Assembly (NCBI RefSeq): GCF_030269305.1
Contig: NZ_BSTC01000009.1
Coordinates: 62,001-126,000 of the forward strand
Source of the DNA: Kineosporia sp. NBRC 101731
GTDB lineage: Bacteria > Actinomycetota > Actinomycetes > Actinomycetales > Kineosporiaceae
DNA length: 64,000 bases
Direction of reading: 5' to 3'
The position numbers and the translations under genes are program-made. Position 1 is the stretch's first letter. Each line of letters begins with the position of its first letter. The notes beneath the pieces are model-generated. The model had not been told where the DNA came from and did no database searches. It saw nothing but the letters and a program-made list of their open reading frames with translations. Below are positions 18,330 through 26,819 of the stretch, piece after piece.

Positions 18330-19747
18330 CCGGGCTCACCGCCGTGCAGACTGCGGTCGTGGCGGGACATCGTGCGGCACAGCGACAGGAGCGCCTGCCG
18401 GTCGAACCCGCCGCCGAAGAGCAGCATGCGGCGGTCGGTCTCGGAGGGGAGCAGGTCGATGGCCCGGTCGTAGGCCCGTCCGGCCCCCGAGCGGTCGCCG
18501 GTGGCCCGGCTGAGCCGGCCCAGATGAAGGTGGGCCAGCGCGAACCGGGGGTCGGCGTCGGCGGCGGCCCGCCAGTGCAGTACGGCCCCACGGGTGTCGG
18601 CGTCCGCCTCCCGGCAGTTCGCGAGCACGGCGTGGGCGTCGGCCGACACCAGACCCCGGCCGAGCAGGCGGTGCGCGTCGCGGGTGGCCGCGGTCAGGTC
18701 ACCGGCGTGGCTCAGCAGGATGGCCCGCACCAGCACCACCTCCGTCTCCCACGGGGTGGCGGGAGGTGAGGTGGGCACGTCGACCACCTCGATCGCGCCG
18801 AGGGCGGCGCCGAACCGCTCGGCCCGCATCAGGTCCAGGACCTGGTCGAACGACTCCCGGTCGGGCTCGGCGGGCCGCGACCGCCCCGGGCGGGGGCCGG
18901 CGATCGCTTCGACCGGCGAAAGACCCTGCCCATTCGGTGATTCGGCGAGCTGGTAGTAGAAGGTGCCGTTGGTCTCGCGCAGGTCGAACTCTTCCGACAC
19001 CCCGCGCAACGTCTCGGCCGACCCGAGGAACAGATATCCGCCCGGCATCAGGGCCGACGCCAGCCGGCGCACCACCTCGGACATCGTCGGCGGGGAGAAG
19101 TACATCATCACGTTGCGGCAGAAGATGGCGTCGAAGGTCGGTCGCCAGAGCCCGGGATCGGGATCCACCAGGTTGGCGGGGCGGAAGTCCAGGTAGGCGC
19201 GCAGGTCCGGGTCCACCTCGTAGTGCTTCCCGACGGCCTGGAACCAGCGGCGCTGCACCGGCGGTGGCACGGCCCGCATCGACCACTCGGTGTACCGGCC
19301 GGTCCGGGCCTTGGCCAGGGCCGTGGGGTTCACGTCGATCGCGGTGATCTGCGCGTCCTTGTAGCCGGCCTCGGCCAGGGTGATGGCCAGGGAATAGGCC
19401 TCCTCACCGCCGGAGCATCCGGCCGACAGCAGACGGGCGGGAACCGGGGGACGATCGGGGCGCGACATCCGGTCGGGCAGCACGGTCCCGGCGAGCACCT
19501 CGAACTGATCGGGCTGACGCAGGAAGTAGGTCTCTCCCACCGTGAGTTCGGACGCCAGCGCGGCCAGTTCGTCCCGCGCGACGGAATTTCCAGCCTCGCA
19601 GTCAGTTTCCAGTTCGTCGAGGTAGCGGAACCCGTCCCGGTGGGCCGGGAGACGGTGCGACAGGGCCTGGCCCAGCCGATCCCGGTCGCCCGGGCCGAAG
19701 GTCAGCCCCAGCCGGCGTTCGACCAGGTCGGCCAACTTGTCCACCAC
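18326..19747 (-). CDS. cheR: chemotaxis methyltransferase CheR with C-terminal TPR-like region
   Basis: A 473-residue protein. The N-terminal CheR helical domain (1-75) leads to a SAM-dependent methyltransferase with motif I LLSAGCSGGEEAYSLA, AIDVNPTALAKAR and FDAIFCRNVMMYF. The last 170 residues are Ala-rich TPR-like helices (AVLHWRAAADADPRFALAHLHLG, which is one repeat). CheR methylates receptor glutamates using S-adenosylmethionine. TPR-extended CheR proteins are known from alternative Che systems, where the repeats recruit partners. The start is GTG at 19747. Confidence 0.93.
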   Translation of the reverse strand: MVDKLADLVERRLGLTFGPGDRDRLGQALSHRLPAHRDGFRYLDELETDCEAGNSVARDELAALASELTVGETYFLRQPDQFEVLAGTVLPDRMSRPDRPPVPARLLSAGCSGGEEAYSLAITLAEAGYKDAQITAIDVNPTALAKARTGRYTEWSMRAVPPPVQRRWFQAVGKHYEVDPDLRAYLDFRPANLVDPDPGLWRPTFDAIFCRNVMMYFSPPTMSEVVRRLASALMPGGYLFLGSAETLRGVSEEFDLRETNGTFYYQLAESPNGQGLSPVEAIAGPRPGRSRPAEPDRESFDQVLDLMRAERFGAALGAIEVVDVPTSPPATPWETEVVLVRAILLSHAGDLTAATRDAHRLLGRGLVSADAHAVLANCREADADTRGAVLHWRAAADADPRFALAHLHLGRLSRATGDRSGAGRAYDRAIDLLPSETDRRMLLFGGGFDRQALLSLCRTMSRHDRSLHGGEPG

Positions 19748-19770
19748 CGCGTCGCGCGGCCGGTTGTCGG

Positions 19771-20247
19771 TCAGGATGGGGTCACCTCCGTCAGCCTCTG
19801 CCAGGTTTCGGCCGGCAGGAGGTGAGAGGCCGCCAGAGCCAGCAGCAGGTGCGAGTCCCGGGCGATCAAGGCTGAGAAGAGCCGAGGGCCCTTACCTTCC
19901 AGCAAGGGCGGGAGCTCTTCCAGTTCCTTCTCGTCCACCGTCCGGATACCGGTGATGGTCTCTACCGCCAGGGCCACGGACCGGTGGTCGTCGGTGTGCA
20001 ACGTGATCCAGCGGGTGGCGGCGACCGGAGGCCCTCCGGTCAGGACCCCGGAATCGACCACCGGAACCGCTGATCCGCGAATCCGGGCCACTCCCAGAAC
20101 GAACGGGGGCATCCCGGGAAAAGGGGACGCCGGCAGCGGGCGCAGCGTCTCCCACACACTCGTCAGCGGAACGGCGAAGGTCTTGTCTCCCGCCCCGCAA
20201 ACCAGCAGCGAAATGTTCGGTCCGCTGCGGTCATCCCCCGTCGTCAC
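19771..20247 (-). CDS. cheW: CheW-like coupling protein (first gene of the che operon)
   Basis: A 158-residue CheW-domain protein: LLVCGAGDKTFAVPLTSVWETLRP, GVARIRGSAVPVVDSG and ALAVETITGIRTV. It is the promoter-proximal gene of the seven-gene operon, 23 bases before cheR. The upstream gap to the monooxygenase stop is only 76 bases, so the operon promoter must lie there or within the end of the monooxygenase gene. Confidence 0.85.
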   Translation of the reverse strand: MTTGDDRSGPNISLLVCGAGDKTFAVPLTSVWETLRPLPASPFPGMPPFVLGVARIRGSAVPVVDSGVLTGGPPVAATRWITLHTDDHRSVALAVETITGIRTVDEKELEELPPLLEGKGPRLFSALIARDSHLLLALAASHLLPAETWQRLTEVTPS

Positions 20248-20323
20248 CTGCGCATTGTCGGCGGATTCGGCGTGAGTCTTGACCTCCGGTCCCGGTGGGG
20301 GTGAAGGGTTCTTATGCCCCGCT

Positions 20324-21760
20324 TCAGGGGAGGAAGGTCAGGCCCCGGCCGGCGGTGCGGCCCGTTCGCATCAGCAGGGCGTCGATCCAGTACGACGAGG
20401 TCAGCCGCCACGGCCAGCGGCGTCCCTGGGTGGGCACCCCGTGCGCCCGTTGCAGGTATCCGGACTGCAGGGGCATGAGGGGTGTGCGGCCCGCCGTGGG
20501 TGGGGCCGCGGCCACCACCGTGCGGTACCCGTGCCGGCGCAGGTACCGCAGCGTCCGCACCACCAGGCGGGCCGACAGCTCGGTCTTCAGCGTCCAGGAA
20601 TTGTTCGCATAACCCACCGATACGGCCAGATTGGGCACACCGGACAGCATCGTCCCGCGGTGCATCACGGCGGCCCCCGGGTCGACGGGTACCCCGTCCA
20701 CGTCCAGGGTGATACCGCCGAGCATCCGCACCCGTAGTCCGGTCGCGGTCACCACCAGATCGGCGGGCAGGACCGTGCCGTCGTCCAGCACCACGCAGCG
20801 CGCGCCGAACGAGGCGATCTGCCCGGTCACGACCTCGGCGTCACCCGCGCCGATCGCGGTGAACAGATCGCCGTCCGGCACCACGCACAGTCGCTGGTCC
20901 CACGGCCGGTAGGGCGGTGTGAAGTGTCGTTCCACCGGATAGCCGGGCGGCAACAGCGCGCGCACCCGGCCGATCAGCCACGCGGCGCTGGTGCGGGGCG
21001 CCAGCCGGCACAGGTGCCAGAAGAGACTGGTCACCGTGGCACTGCGTGCCCGTTCCAGGCGGGAGGCCAGGGGCGGCGGGAAGCGGCCGAACAGCGACCG
21101 GGCCCCGGCGTTGCGCTGGGCCAGGGAGATCACGTACCCGGGCGTGCGTTGCAGCATCACCACGCTCCGGGCCCGGGGAGCGAGCGCGGGAACCAGGGAA
21201 ACGGCGGTCGCGCCGCTGCCGATCACCACCACGTCCTGGTCGTCCCAGGTCAGGTCGCCGGGCCAGAACTGCGGGTGCACCAGGCGCCCCGTGAAGCCCT
21301 CCTGGCCCGGGAACGAGGGACGGTGCGGTTCTTCGTAGTCGTAGTAACCCGTGGTGAGATAGAGGAAACCGCAGCCGAGAAGCAGCTCACCCGCGTCCGT
21401 TGCGACCCGGACGACCCAGGTGGCCCGCTCACCGCACCACGACGCCGAGACCACCCGGTGCCCGTACCGGATGCGGGCGGCGATCCCGAACTCCTCGGCC
21501 GTCTCCCGGATGTACTGCAGCACCGCCTGCCCCTGGGCGATCGCGGTGGGCGAGGTCCAGGGCCGGAAGGCGTACCCCAGGGTGAACATGTCCGAGTCGG
21601 ACCGAACTCCTTGGTACCGGAACAGGTCCCAGGTCCCGCCGCTCACCGGCCGGGCCTCCAGGACCGCGAGGGATCCGCCCGGAAACGATCGGGTGATGTG
21701 GCACGCCGTGCCGATCCCGGACAGTCCGGCTCCCACGATCAGGACGTCGAGGTGTTCCAT
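20324..21760 (-). CDS. FAD-dependent Baeyer-Villiger-type monooxygenase
   Basis: A 478-residue flavoprotein. The N-terminal FAD Rossmann motif is VLIVGAGLSGIGTA, and the NADPH motif is VVVIGSGATAVSLVPAL. Between them lies FTGRLVHPQFW, which fits the Baeyer-Villiger fingerprint FxGxxxHxxxW exactly. These enzymes insert an oxygen next to a ketone, or oxidise S or N, using NADPH and O2; EthA of mycobacteria belongs to this group. The substrate cannot be told. It stands alone, divergent from the sulfotransferase. Confidence 0.88.
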   Translation of the reverse strand: MEHLDVLIVGAGLSGIGTACHITRSFPGGSLAVLEARPVSGGTWDLFRYQGVRSDSDMFTLGYAFRPWTSPTAIAQGQAVLQYIRETAEEFGIAARIRYGHRVVSASWCGERATWVVRVATDAGELLLGCGFLYLTTGYYDYEEPHRPSFPGQEGFTGRLVHPQFWPGDLTWDDQDVVVIGSGATAVSLVPALAPRARSVVMLQRTPGYVISLAQRNAGARSLFGRFPPPLASRLERARSATVTSLFWHLCRLAPRTSAAWLIGRVRALLPPGYPVERHFTPPYRPWDQRLCVVPDGDLFTAIGAGDAEVVTGQIASFGARCVVLDDGTVLPADLVVTATGLRVRMLGGITLDVDGVPVDPGAAVMHRGTMLSGVPNLAVSVGYANNSWTLKTELSARLVVRTLRYLRRHGYRTVVAAAPPTAGRTPLMPLQSGYLQRAHGVPTQGRRWPWRLTSSYWIDALLMRTGRTAGRGLTFLP

Positions 21761-21900
21761 CGGCCCATCATTGCGGTTGTCGGCCTGACCGGCCCTCGGA
21801 ATCCGTTCACCCGGGCTTCACCCACGTCCGTTCGTCTTCATCTCCCGTCCACCGAACGGACAACCAGGAACGGCTTTCGTTCAGGGCGCGTTGAAAATGT

Positions 21901-22851
21901 GTGCCAATTCCGTCTCGGCACAGGTTCTACATGTACAACGCACAGAGAAACTGCGTAACCTCTGCTCGCGTGGCACAGCGACGCAAGGTGGTAGCAGCGG
22001 TCAACCGGGAACTCGAGGAACGCTTCGGGTTCCGCGTGGTGAGGATCAAGGAAGAGGACGAGGCGCCCGTCGAGGTCGTCGAGGAGCCGAAGGCAGCCCG
22101 GGTTCCCGTGCGCCGGCCGTCCGACCCGCGTGACCGTCTGGTCCAGCGGCCGGTTTTCGTTCTCTCGTCGGTGCGTTCCGGCTCGACGCTTCTCCGGGTG
22201 ATTCTCAACAGTCACTCGCAGATTCACGCGCCGCACGAGATGCATTTCCGGCGCACCCAGGTGATCGCCTACACCACCCCGGTACAGCAGGCCCTGGAGC
22301 AGGTCGACCTCAACGAGCGCGACCTGGAGCACCTGCTGTGGGACCGCCTGCTCCACCGTGAGCTCACGATGAGCGGTAAGTCGGTGCTGGTCGAGAAGAC
22401 TCCGAGCAACGTGTTCGTCGCCGACCGGCTGGCCACCGCGTGGCCCAAGGGCAAGTTCATCTATCTGATCCGCCATCCCTGGTCGATTGCGCAGTCCTGG
22501 CACGAGGGTGACCCGGAGCGGCGCCCGGTGAAGATGGCCATCACCCACACCCTGAACTACATGGAGTACCTGGAGCGGGCCCGGAACAAGCGGACCGGCC
22601 TCACGCTTCGCTACGAGGACCTCACCTCCGACCCGGTGAAGCAGACCCAGGCGATCTGCGAGTTCCTGGGCCTGGAGTGGGAACCCGCGATGCTGGAGTA
22701 CGGCAAGAAAGACCACGGCGACTTCGTGAAGGGCATCGGCGACTGGAAGGACAAGATCAGGACCGGCACCGTCCAGCAGGGTCGTCCCCTCCCGGACCTC
22801 TCCGACGTGCCGGTCGAACTGCGCCCGATGGTCGAGCGCTGGGGTTACTGA
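21901..22851 (+). CDS. PAPS-dependent sulfotransferase family protein
   Basis: About 316 residues from GTG 21901; ATG 21931 (MYNAQRN) is an equally plausible start. The phosphosulfate-binding loop is VFVLSSVRSGSTLLRVILNS, and the 3'-phosphate region is FIYLIRHPWSIAQSW. YEDLTSDPVKQTQAICEFLGL is the usual end of the sulfotransferase fold. The family moves a sulfuryl group from PAPS to a hydroxyl or amine; the acceptor here is unknown. A strong hairpin follows the stop codon. Confidence 0.85.
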   Translation: MPIPSRHRFYMYNAQRNCVTSARVAQRRKVVAAVNRELEERFGFRVVRIKEEDEAPVEVVEEPKAARVPVRRPSDPRDRLVQRPVFVLSSVRSGSTLLRVILNSHSQIHAPHEMHFRRTQVIAYTTPVQQALEQVDLNERDLEHLLWDRLLHRELTMSGKSVLVEKTPSNVFVADRLATAWPKGKFIYLIRHPWSIAQSWHEGDPERRPVKMAITHTLNYMEYLERARNKRTGLTLRYEDLTSDPVKQTQAICEFLGLEWEPAMLEYGKKDHGDFVKGIGDWKDKIRTGTVQQGRPLPDLSDVPVELRPMVERWGY

Positions 22852-22865
22852 CCTTTACACCTGAT

Positions 22866-22904
22866 GGAGGACGTCGCGGAGACCCGGTCTCCACAACGTC
22901 CTCG
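22866..22904 (+). terminator. hairpin terminator of the sulfotransferase gene
   Basis: GAGGACGT and ACGTCCTC flank an inner stem GGAGACC / GGTCTCC. It starts about 15 bases after the sulfotransferase stop. There is no strong U tract, as is usual in high-GC actinomycetes. Confidence 0.6.
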
Positions 22905-23040
22905 ATCGTTGGGTGCAGTTGGGTGGCCGTACGGATGAGAGACGTTCGCCGTTCGGTTGTTTCGTGGGTGTGAACGATCTGGCAGGGTGCTGTTGTCAGC
23001 AGGCACCTCGACCACTCTCGACCATTGGAGGCCGGGTCTC

Positions 23041-23886
23041 ATGGTCACACCCACGCACCGTTCGACGATCCTGCTGTCGCTGCTGGCGGTAGGGATCTCA
23101 CCGGTTCTCCTGGCCGTCCCGGCGCAGGCGGCCCCGGCTCCGGCCACGGCCGACGTCACCCACGGGCTGACCTACACGGCGTCCGCCGGTCAGATCAATG
23201 ACGTCCTGGTGACCAAGACCAGCGATACGGACACCGGCGAGGCGATCTTCCGGATCGACGATGTCGTGCCGATCTCGGCGGGTGAGGGGTGCGTGTACCC
23301 GGATTCCGGCGACCGTACCGTCGTGGTCTGCCGGCAGCCGTACCTCGATCGGCAGGATCCCTTCTTCGACTCGAACTTCTGGCTGGGCGACCGGAACGAC
23401 CGGTTCCGGTGGCGCAACCTCACCGGCGACGTGTACTGGGACTCCCGGGTCTACCTCGGCCCGGGCGATGACACCTACTCCAGCAAGTACATCGACGGCA
23501 ACGGGGTGTACGGCGGCATCGGTGAGGACACGATCAGCGTGAAGCACCAGGACGGTGACATCGGTTTCACCGACGGGGGAAACGGTGACGACACGATCTT
23601 CTCGGAGGGCAGTTACGGCTTCGCCACCACTCTGGGCGGTCCCGGTGACGACAGCCTGACCGGTGGCTCCGGTGAACAGCGTTTCGACGGAGGCGAGGGT
23701 GACGACCTGATCCACGGTGGCAACGGGGTCGACATGATCTGGGGTGGCCAGGGCAACGATCGGCTCTACGGCGACGCGGCCGCCGACACGATCTACGGCA
23801 ACAGCGGCAACGACCAGCTGTACGGCGGACCGGGCAATGACACCCTGTTCGGCGGGCCGGGGAAGAACCTGATCAAGCAGAACTGA
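23041..23886 (+). CDS. secreted protein with RTX-type calcium-binding repeats
   Basis: About 281 residues from ATG 23041, chosen over an upstream in-frame start because GGAGG lies 10 bases before it and a signal peptide follows ([22 protein letters not shown]). The C-terminal half carries glycine/aspartate nonapeptides of the GGxGxDxUx type ([48 protein letters not shown]), which bind Ca2+ and form a parallel beta roll outside the cell. There is no catalytic domain and no type I secretion gene nearby; export is probably by Sec. Confidence 0.88.
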   Translation: MVTPTHRSTILLSLLAVGISPVLLAVPAQAAPAPATADVTHGLTYTASAGQINDVLVTKTSDTDTGEAIFRIDDVVPISAGEGCVYPDSGDRTVVVCRQPYLDRQDPFFDSNFWLGDRNDRFRWRNLTGDVYWDSRVYLGPGDDTYSSKYIDGNGVYGGIGEDTISVKHQDGDIGFTDGGNGDDTIFSEGSYGFATTLGGPGDDSLTGGSGEQRFDGGEGDDLIHGGNGVDMIWGGQGNDRLYGDAAADTIYGNSGNDQLYGGPGNDTLFGGPGKNLIKQN

Positions 23887-23907
23887 AAAGATCTGCCCGT
23901 CGAACCA

Positions 23908-24306
23908 TCACACCGAGCACCACGACCAGCCGCGCTCGGCGAGCAGCAGTTCCCGCCGGGCGCGCAGGTCGCGCCCGGCCAGCCGCACCGGGGTGGGCGT
24001 GGCGAAACCCGGCACAGCGGTGATCTCAGCGGTCTCGCTGACCCCGGCCAGGTGGCACGCACGGCCGAGCAGATCGTCGTAGGCCCTCGTACTGGCCTCC
24101 AACCGGGCGGCGCGGGCGAACACCGACTCGTCGCGGTGCAAGCGCCGGATCTCGTCGGCCAGGGCCTGCAGGCGCATCTGCACCCGTAGGGCCTCGAAGG
24201 GGTCGGTGCTCAGGCTGCTCAGGTTGCCCGGGTCACTGCGCCGTCGCCACGGTTTCAGCGCGCGTAGTGCGGTGGCCGTGCCCACGAGGATCAGCTCGGT
24301 GATCAT
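23908..24306 (-). CDS. hypothetical protein, 132 residues
   Basis: Not recognised. It has a short hydrophobic N-terminus (ITELILVGTATALRAL), then a long charged helical region (EALRVQMRLQALADEIRRLHRDESVFARAARLEASTRAYDDLL) and a C-terminus rich in Arg and Leu. It may be a small membrane-anchored coiled-coil protein. It lies 70 bases after the start region of the allophanate hydrolase end and convergent with the RTX gene. Confidence 0.55.
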   Translation of the reverse strand: MITELILVGTATALRALKPWRRRSDPGNLSSLSTDPFEALRVQMRLQALADEIRRLHRDESVFARAARLEASTRAYDDLLGRACHLAGVSETAEITAVPGFATPTPVRLAGRDLRARRELLLAERGWSWCSV

Positions 24307-24375
24307 TGCCCCTGGTCAATCTCGTCGTGACGGACCGTCGATCAGGCCACTGTACGGTCCGCCACGGCTGGATCA

Positions 24376-26130
24376 CTATGGGTTCTCGTGCCCTTTGAGC
24401 GCATTCAGGTAGCTGATCCAGCCTCCGTGCGCCGTGATCTCCGTCGCGCTCTCGAGGGCAGCGGGCTCGCAGAGGAACCCGCTGACCTGACTCCCGTCGT
24501 CGAGGTCGACCTTGCCGATCACCATCGGCTGTGGCAGGGCGGCGACGAACGCGCCGAACCCGGCGGCCGGCAGGCGCCACACCTCGCCGATCACCGGGCT
24601 GCCGGAGGCGTCCCTGACCAGTCCCGGTTTCGGCGGCGTGGTGGAGAGGGCGTAGAGGCGATAGGACGACGTGGTCGTGACCGGCCCGACCGGCGAGCCG
24701 CCGGCGCGCACCAGGTCGCCGTTGAGTGGCTGGCCGGACAGGTGCGCACCGACCACGAGCAGGTTGATGTCGTCCGCACCGATGCGGGAGGCCAGGTGGG
24801 CCAGCTGCTGGTCGCTGAACGCGGGGCCGGTGAACATGACGCCGAACGGCAGACCGTTCACCGCTCCGGCGGGAACCGCGAGCGAGGCCAGGTCGAGCAG
24901 GTTGGCGAAATTGGTGAAACGCCCCATCCGGCTGTTCGCCCCGACCGGGTCGGCCGCCACTTCCTCCAGCGTCGGGTGCCAGGTGGTGGTGGGGGTCAGC
25001 AGCGCGTCGACATCCTCGAACAGCCGGCGCCCGGCCTGCCCGAGCCGGTCCAGCTTCTCCAGGTCGCGGAACACCTGCACCGCGCTGATGTCCCGTCCGG
25101 CGTTGATGATCCCGGCCACGGTCGGGTCGAGGTCGGTGCCGATCAGATCGGCGTGCGCGGCCAGGTGGTCACCCACGGCCGCAGTCCGCTCGGCCACGAA
25201 AGCCCCACCATAGAGCAGGGTCGCGGCCTCCAGCAGCGGTGCGATGTCGACCTCGACGATCTGCGCACCCCCCTGGCGAAGCCCGTCGACCACAACGGCG
25301 AAGCGCTGCGCCCACCCGTCGGCCAGCCCTTCGAGATGCTCCGCGGTGGGCACAGCAATCCGCGAAACCCCGGGCCGGCGGCGCTGACCCTCACTCCCAT
25401 CCTGGTCGTGATCAGGCAGAGTGTCCCCGGGGACACTTGGCCTGATCACGGCGGGAGGGGTGCTGCGGGTCAGGGGGTCCTGTTCGTCCGGGCCGGACAG
25501 CAGCTCCGCGACCAGGCGGGCCAGATCAAGTCGCCGGGCGAAAACCGTTACGCAGTCCAGGCTTCGGCAGGCCGGGACGACGCCCGTGGTGGGGATCAGG
25601 CCACGGGTCGGCTTCACGCCCACGATGCCGTTCAGCGCCGCGGGAACGCGCCCGGAGCCGGCCGTGTCGGTCCCGAGGGAGAAGTCGACCTGGCCGAGGG
25701 CTACGGAGACCGCCGAGCCAGAGCTTGATCCACCCGAGATGTGCTGCGCGGAGAAGGCGTTCGGCACCGCGCCGAACGGGCTGCGGGTGCCGACGAGGCC
25801 GGTGGCGAACTGGTCGAGGTTGGTCTTGCCGATCACCACGGCCCCGGCGGCGCGCAGCCGGGCCACGGCGGTCGCGTCCTCGGCGGGTTCGTAGGAGTAG
25901 GAACGGGCGCCGGCCGTGGTGGGCAGCCCGGCCACGTCGATGTTGTCCTTCACCGCCGCGACCAGCCCGGCCAGGGGCAGGTGCTCGCCGGCGGCCAGGC
26001 GCCGGTCGATCTCCTGCGCCTCGGCCAGTGCCTCGGTCTCACTCCGGAGGGCGATCCAGATCGCCGGGTGAGCCGACTGTGCGATCGACCGGAAGGCCGT
26101 CGCTACCCGGGTGACCGACGGCGTCCTCAA
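24376..26130 (-). CDS. atzF: allophanate hydrolase (AtzF-like)
   Basis: A 584-residue amidase-signature enzyme that splits allophanate to ammonia and CO2. The catalytic triad is Lys61 (AVKDNID), cis-Ser135 (HISGGSSSGSA) and Ser159 (DTAGSGRVPAAL). The C-terminal part (about 460-584; VGAHLSGQPLNGDLVRAGG) is the second allophanate hydrolase domain. It overlaps the upstream DUF1989 gene by four bases (TTG start). Odd feature: a 44-base palindrome lies within the frame and encodes about residues 228-242 (RPSVPGDTLPDHD) in the region before RIAVPT. No urea or guanidine carboxylase is present in the window. Confidence 0.92.
   Translation of the reverse strand: MRTPSVTRVATAFRSIAQSAHPAIWIALRSETEALAEAQEIDRRLAAGEHLPLAGLVAAVKDNIDVAGLPTTAGARSYSYEPAEDATAVARLRAAGAVVIGKTNLDQFATGLVGTRSPFGAVPNAFSAQHISGGSSSGSAVSVALGQVDFSLGTDTAGSGRVPAALNGIVGVKPTRGLIPTTGVVPACRSLDCVTVFARRLDLARLVAELLSGPDEQDPLTRSTPPAVIRPSVPGDTLPDHDQDGSEGQRRRPGVSRIAVPTAEHLEGLADGWAQRFAVVVDGLRQGGAQIVEVDIAPLLEAATLLYGGAFVAERTAAVGDHLAAHADLIGTDLDPTVAGIINAGRDISAVQVFRDLEKLDRLGQAGRRLFEDVDALLTPTTTWHPTLEEVAADPVGANSRMGRFTNFANLLDLASLAVPAGAVNGLPFGVMFTGPAFSDQQLAHLASRIGADDINLLVVGAHLSGQPLNGDLVRAGGSPVGPVTTTSSYRLYALSTTPPKPGLVRDASGSPVIGEVWRLPAAGFGAFVAALPQPMVIGKVDLDDGSQVSGFLCEPAALESATEITAHGGWISYLNALKGHENP
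25407..25450. repeat. palindromic repeat element inside the allophanate hydrolase gene
   Basis: The arms 25407-25428 and 25429-25450 match at 20 of 22 positions: CGTGATCAGGC outside, AGTGTCCCC at the centre. The same outer (GTGATCA) and inner (GTGTCCCC) blocks occur in the intergenic palindromes at 39999-40081 and 45043-45124. Here the element is translated in frame. Confidence 0.85.
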
Positions 26131-26819
26131 TGAATGCTCCGGGTGACGACGGCCCGCAGGGGCGTGGGGTTGAAAGCATTGCAGGGGTTGTTCATCTGGG
26201 GACAGTTCGAGATCAGCACCAGGGCATCGACATCGGCGCGCAGGGCCACTCGCTTGCCGGGCGCGGACATGCCGTCGACGATGCCGAGCGCACCGTCGGC
26301 CTCCACCGGCACGTTCATGAAGAAGTTCAGGTTGGACACCAGGTCACCCGCGCCCAGACCGTGCCGGATGCCCTCGGCCAGGAAGTTCTCCCGGCAGCCG
26401 TGCTCGAAATGCGTGTGGTGGCCGTACCGCAGCGTGTTCGACTCCTTGCTGCAGGCGCCGCCGATCGTGTCCTGCCGCTCCACCTCGTTCGCGACGACCG
26501 TCATCAGGGGGTTGCCGAACTGGCTGCGCAGCACCGTTCCGGTGCGCACGTAGGCATTTCCCTGCCAGTGCAGGGTGTCGGGCACGCTGTAGTGCTCGGC
26601 GGTGTCGGCCGCCGAGTAGATCAGGCAGTCGCCGGACTGGTTGCCGCCGACGTCGACGAGGGTGAGCACGTCGCCCGCCCGGATGATCGCCGACCAGGCA
26701 CCGCGCGCGGCGATCTGCTCGTCGAGCACGATCTCGCCCTCGGCCAACGGCTGGGACCAGTCCAGGACCGAGTCCGGACCGTACGAGAAACCCACGGGAA
26801 CCGTACTGGAAACCATCAC
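26127..26819 (-). CDS. DUF1989 protein, urea-carboxylase-associated 2 / carboxyguanidine deiminase subunit-like
   Basis: A 230-residue DUF1989 protein (WSAIIRAGDVLTLVDVGGNQSGDCLIYSA; Cys in GGACSKESNTLRYGHHTHFEHGCRE). In the guanidine pathway, paired DUF1989 proteins (CgdA/CgdB) hydrolyse carboxyguanidine to allophanate, which the next gene product then splits. It overlaps both neighbours by about four bases, so the three genes form one operon. Annotation as 'urea amidolyase associated protein' is the older name of the family. Confidence 0.82.
   Translation of the reverse strand: MMVSSTVPVGFSYGPDSVLDWSQPLAEGEIVLDEQIAARGAWSAIIRAGDVLTLVDVGGNQSGDCLIYSAADTAEHYSVPDTLHWQGNAYVRTGTVLRSQFGNPLMTVVANEVERQDTIGGACSKESNTLRYGHHTHFEHGCRENFLAEGIRHGLGAGDLVSNLNFFMNVPVEADGALGIVDGMSAPGKRVALRADVDALVLISNCPQMNNPCNAFNPTPLRAVVTRSIH

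Noticed and set aside
5092-20247. Glycosyltransferase as part of a polysaccharide biosynthesis cluster
   Set aside because: No other sugar-nucleotide, polymerase or export gene is present nearby.
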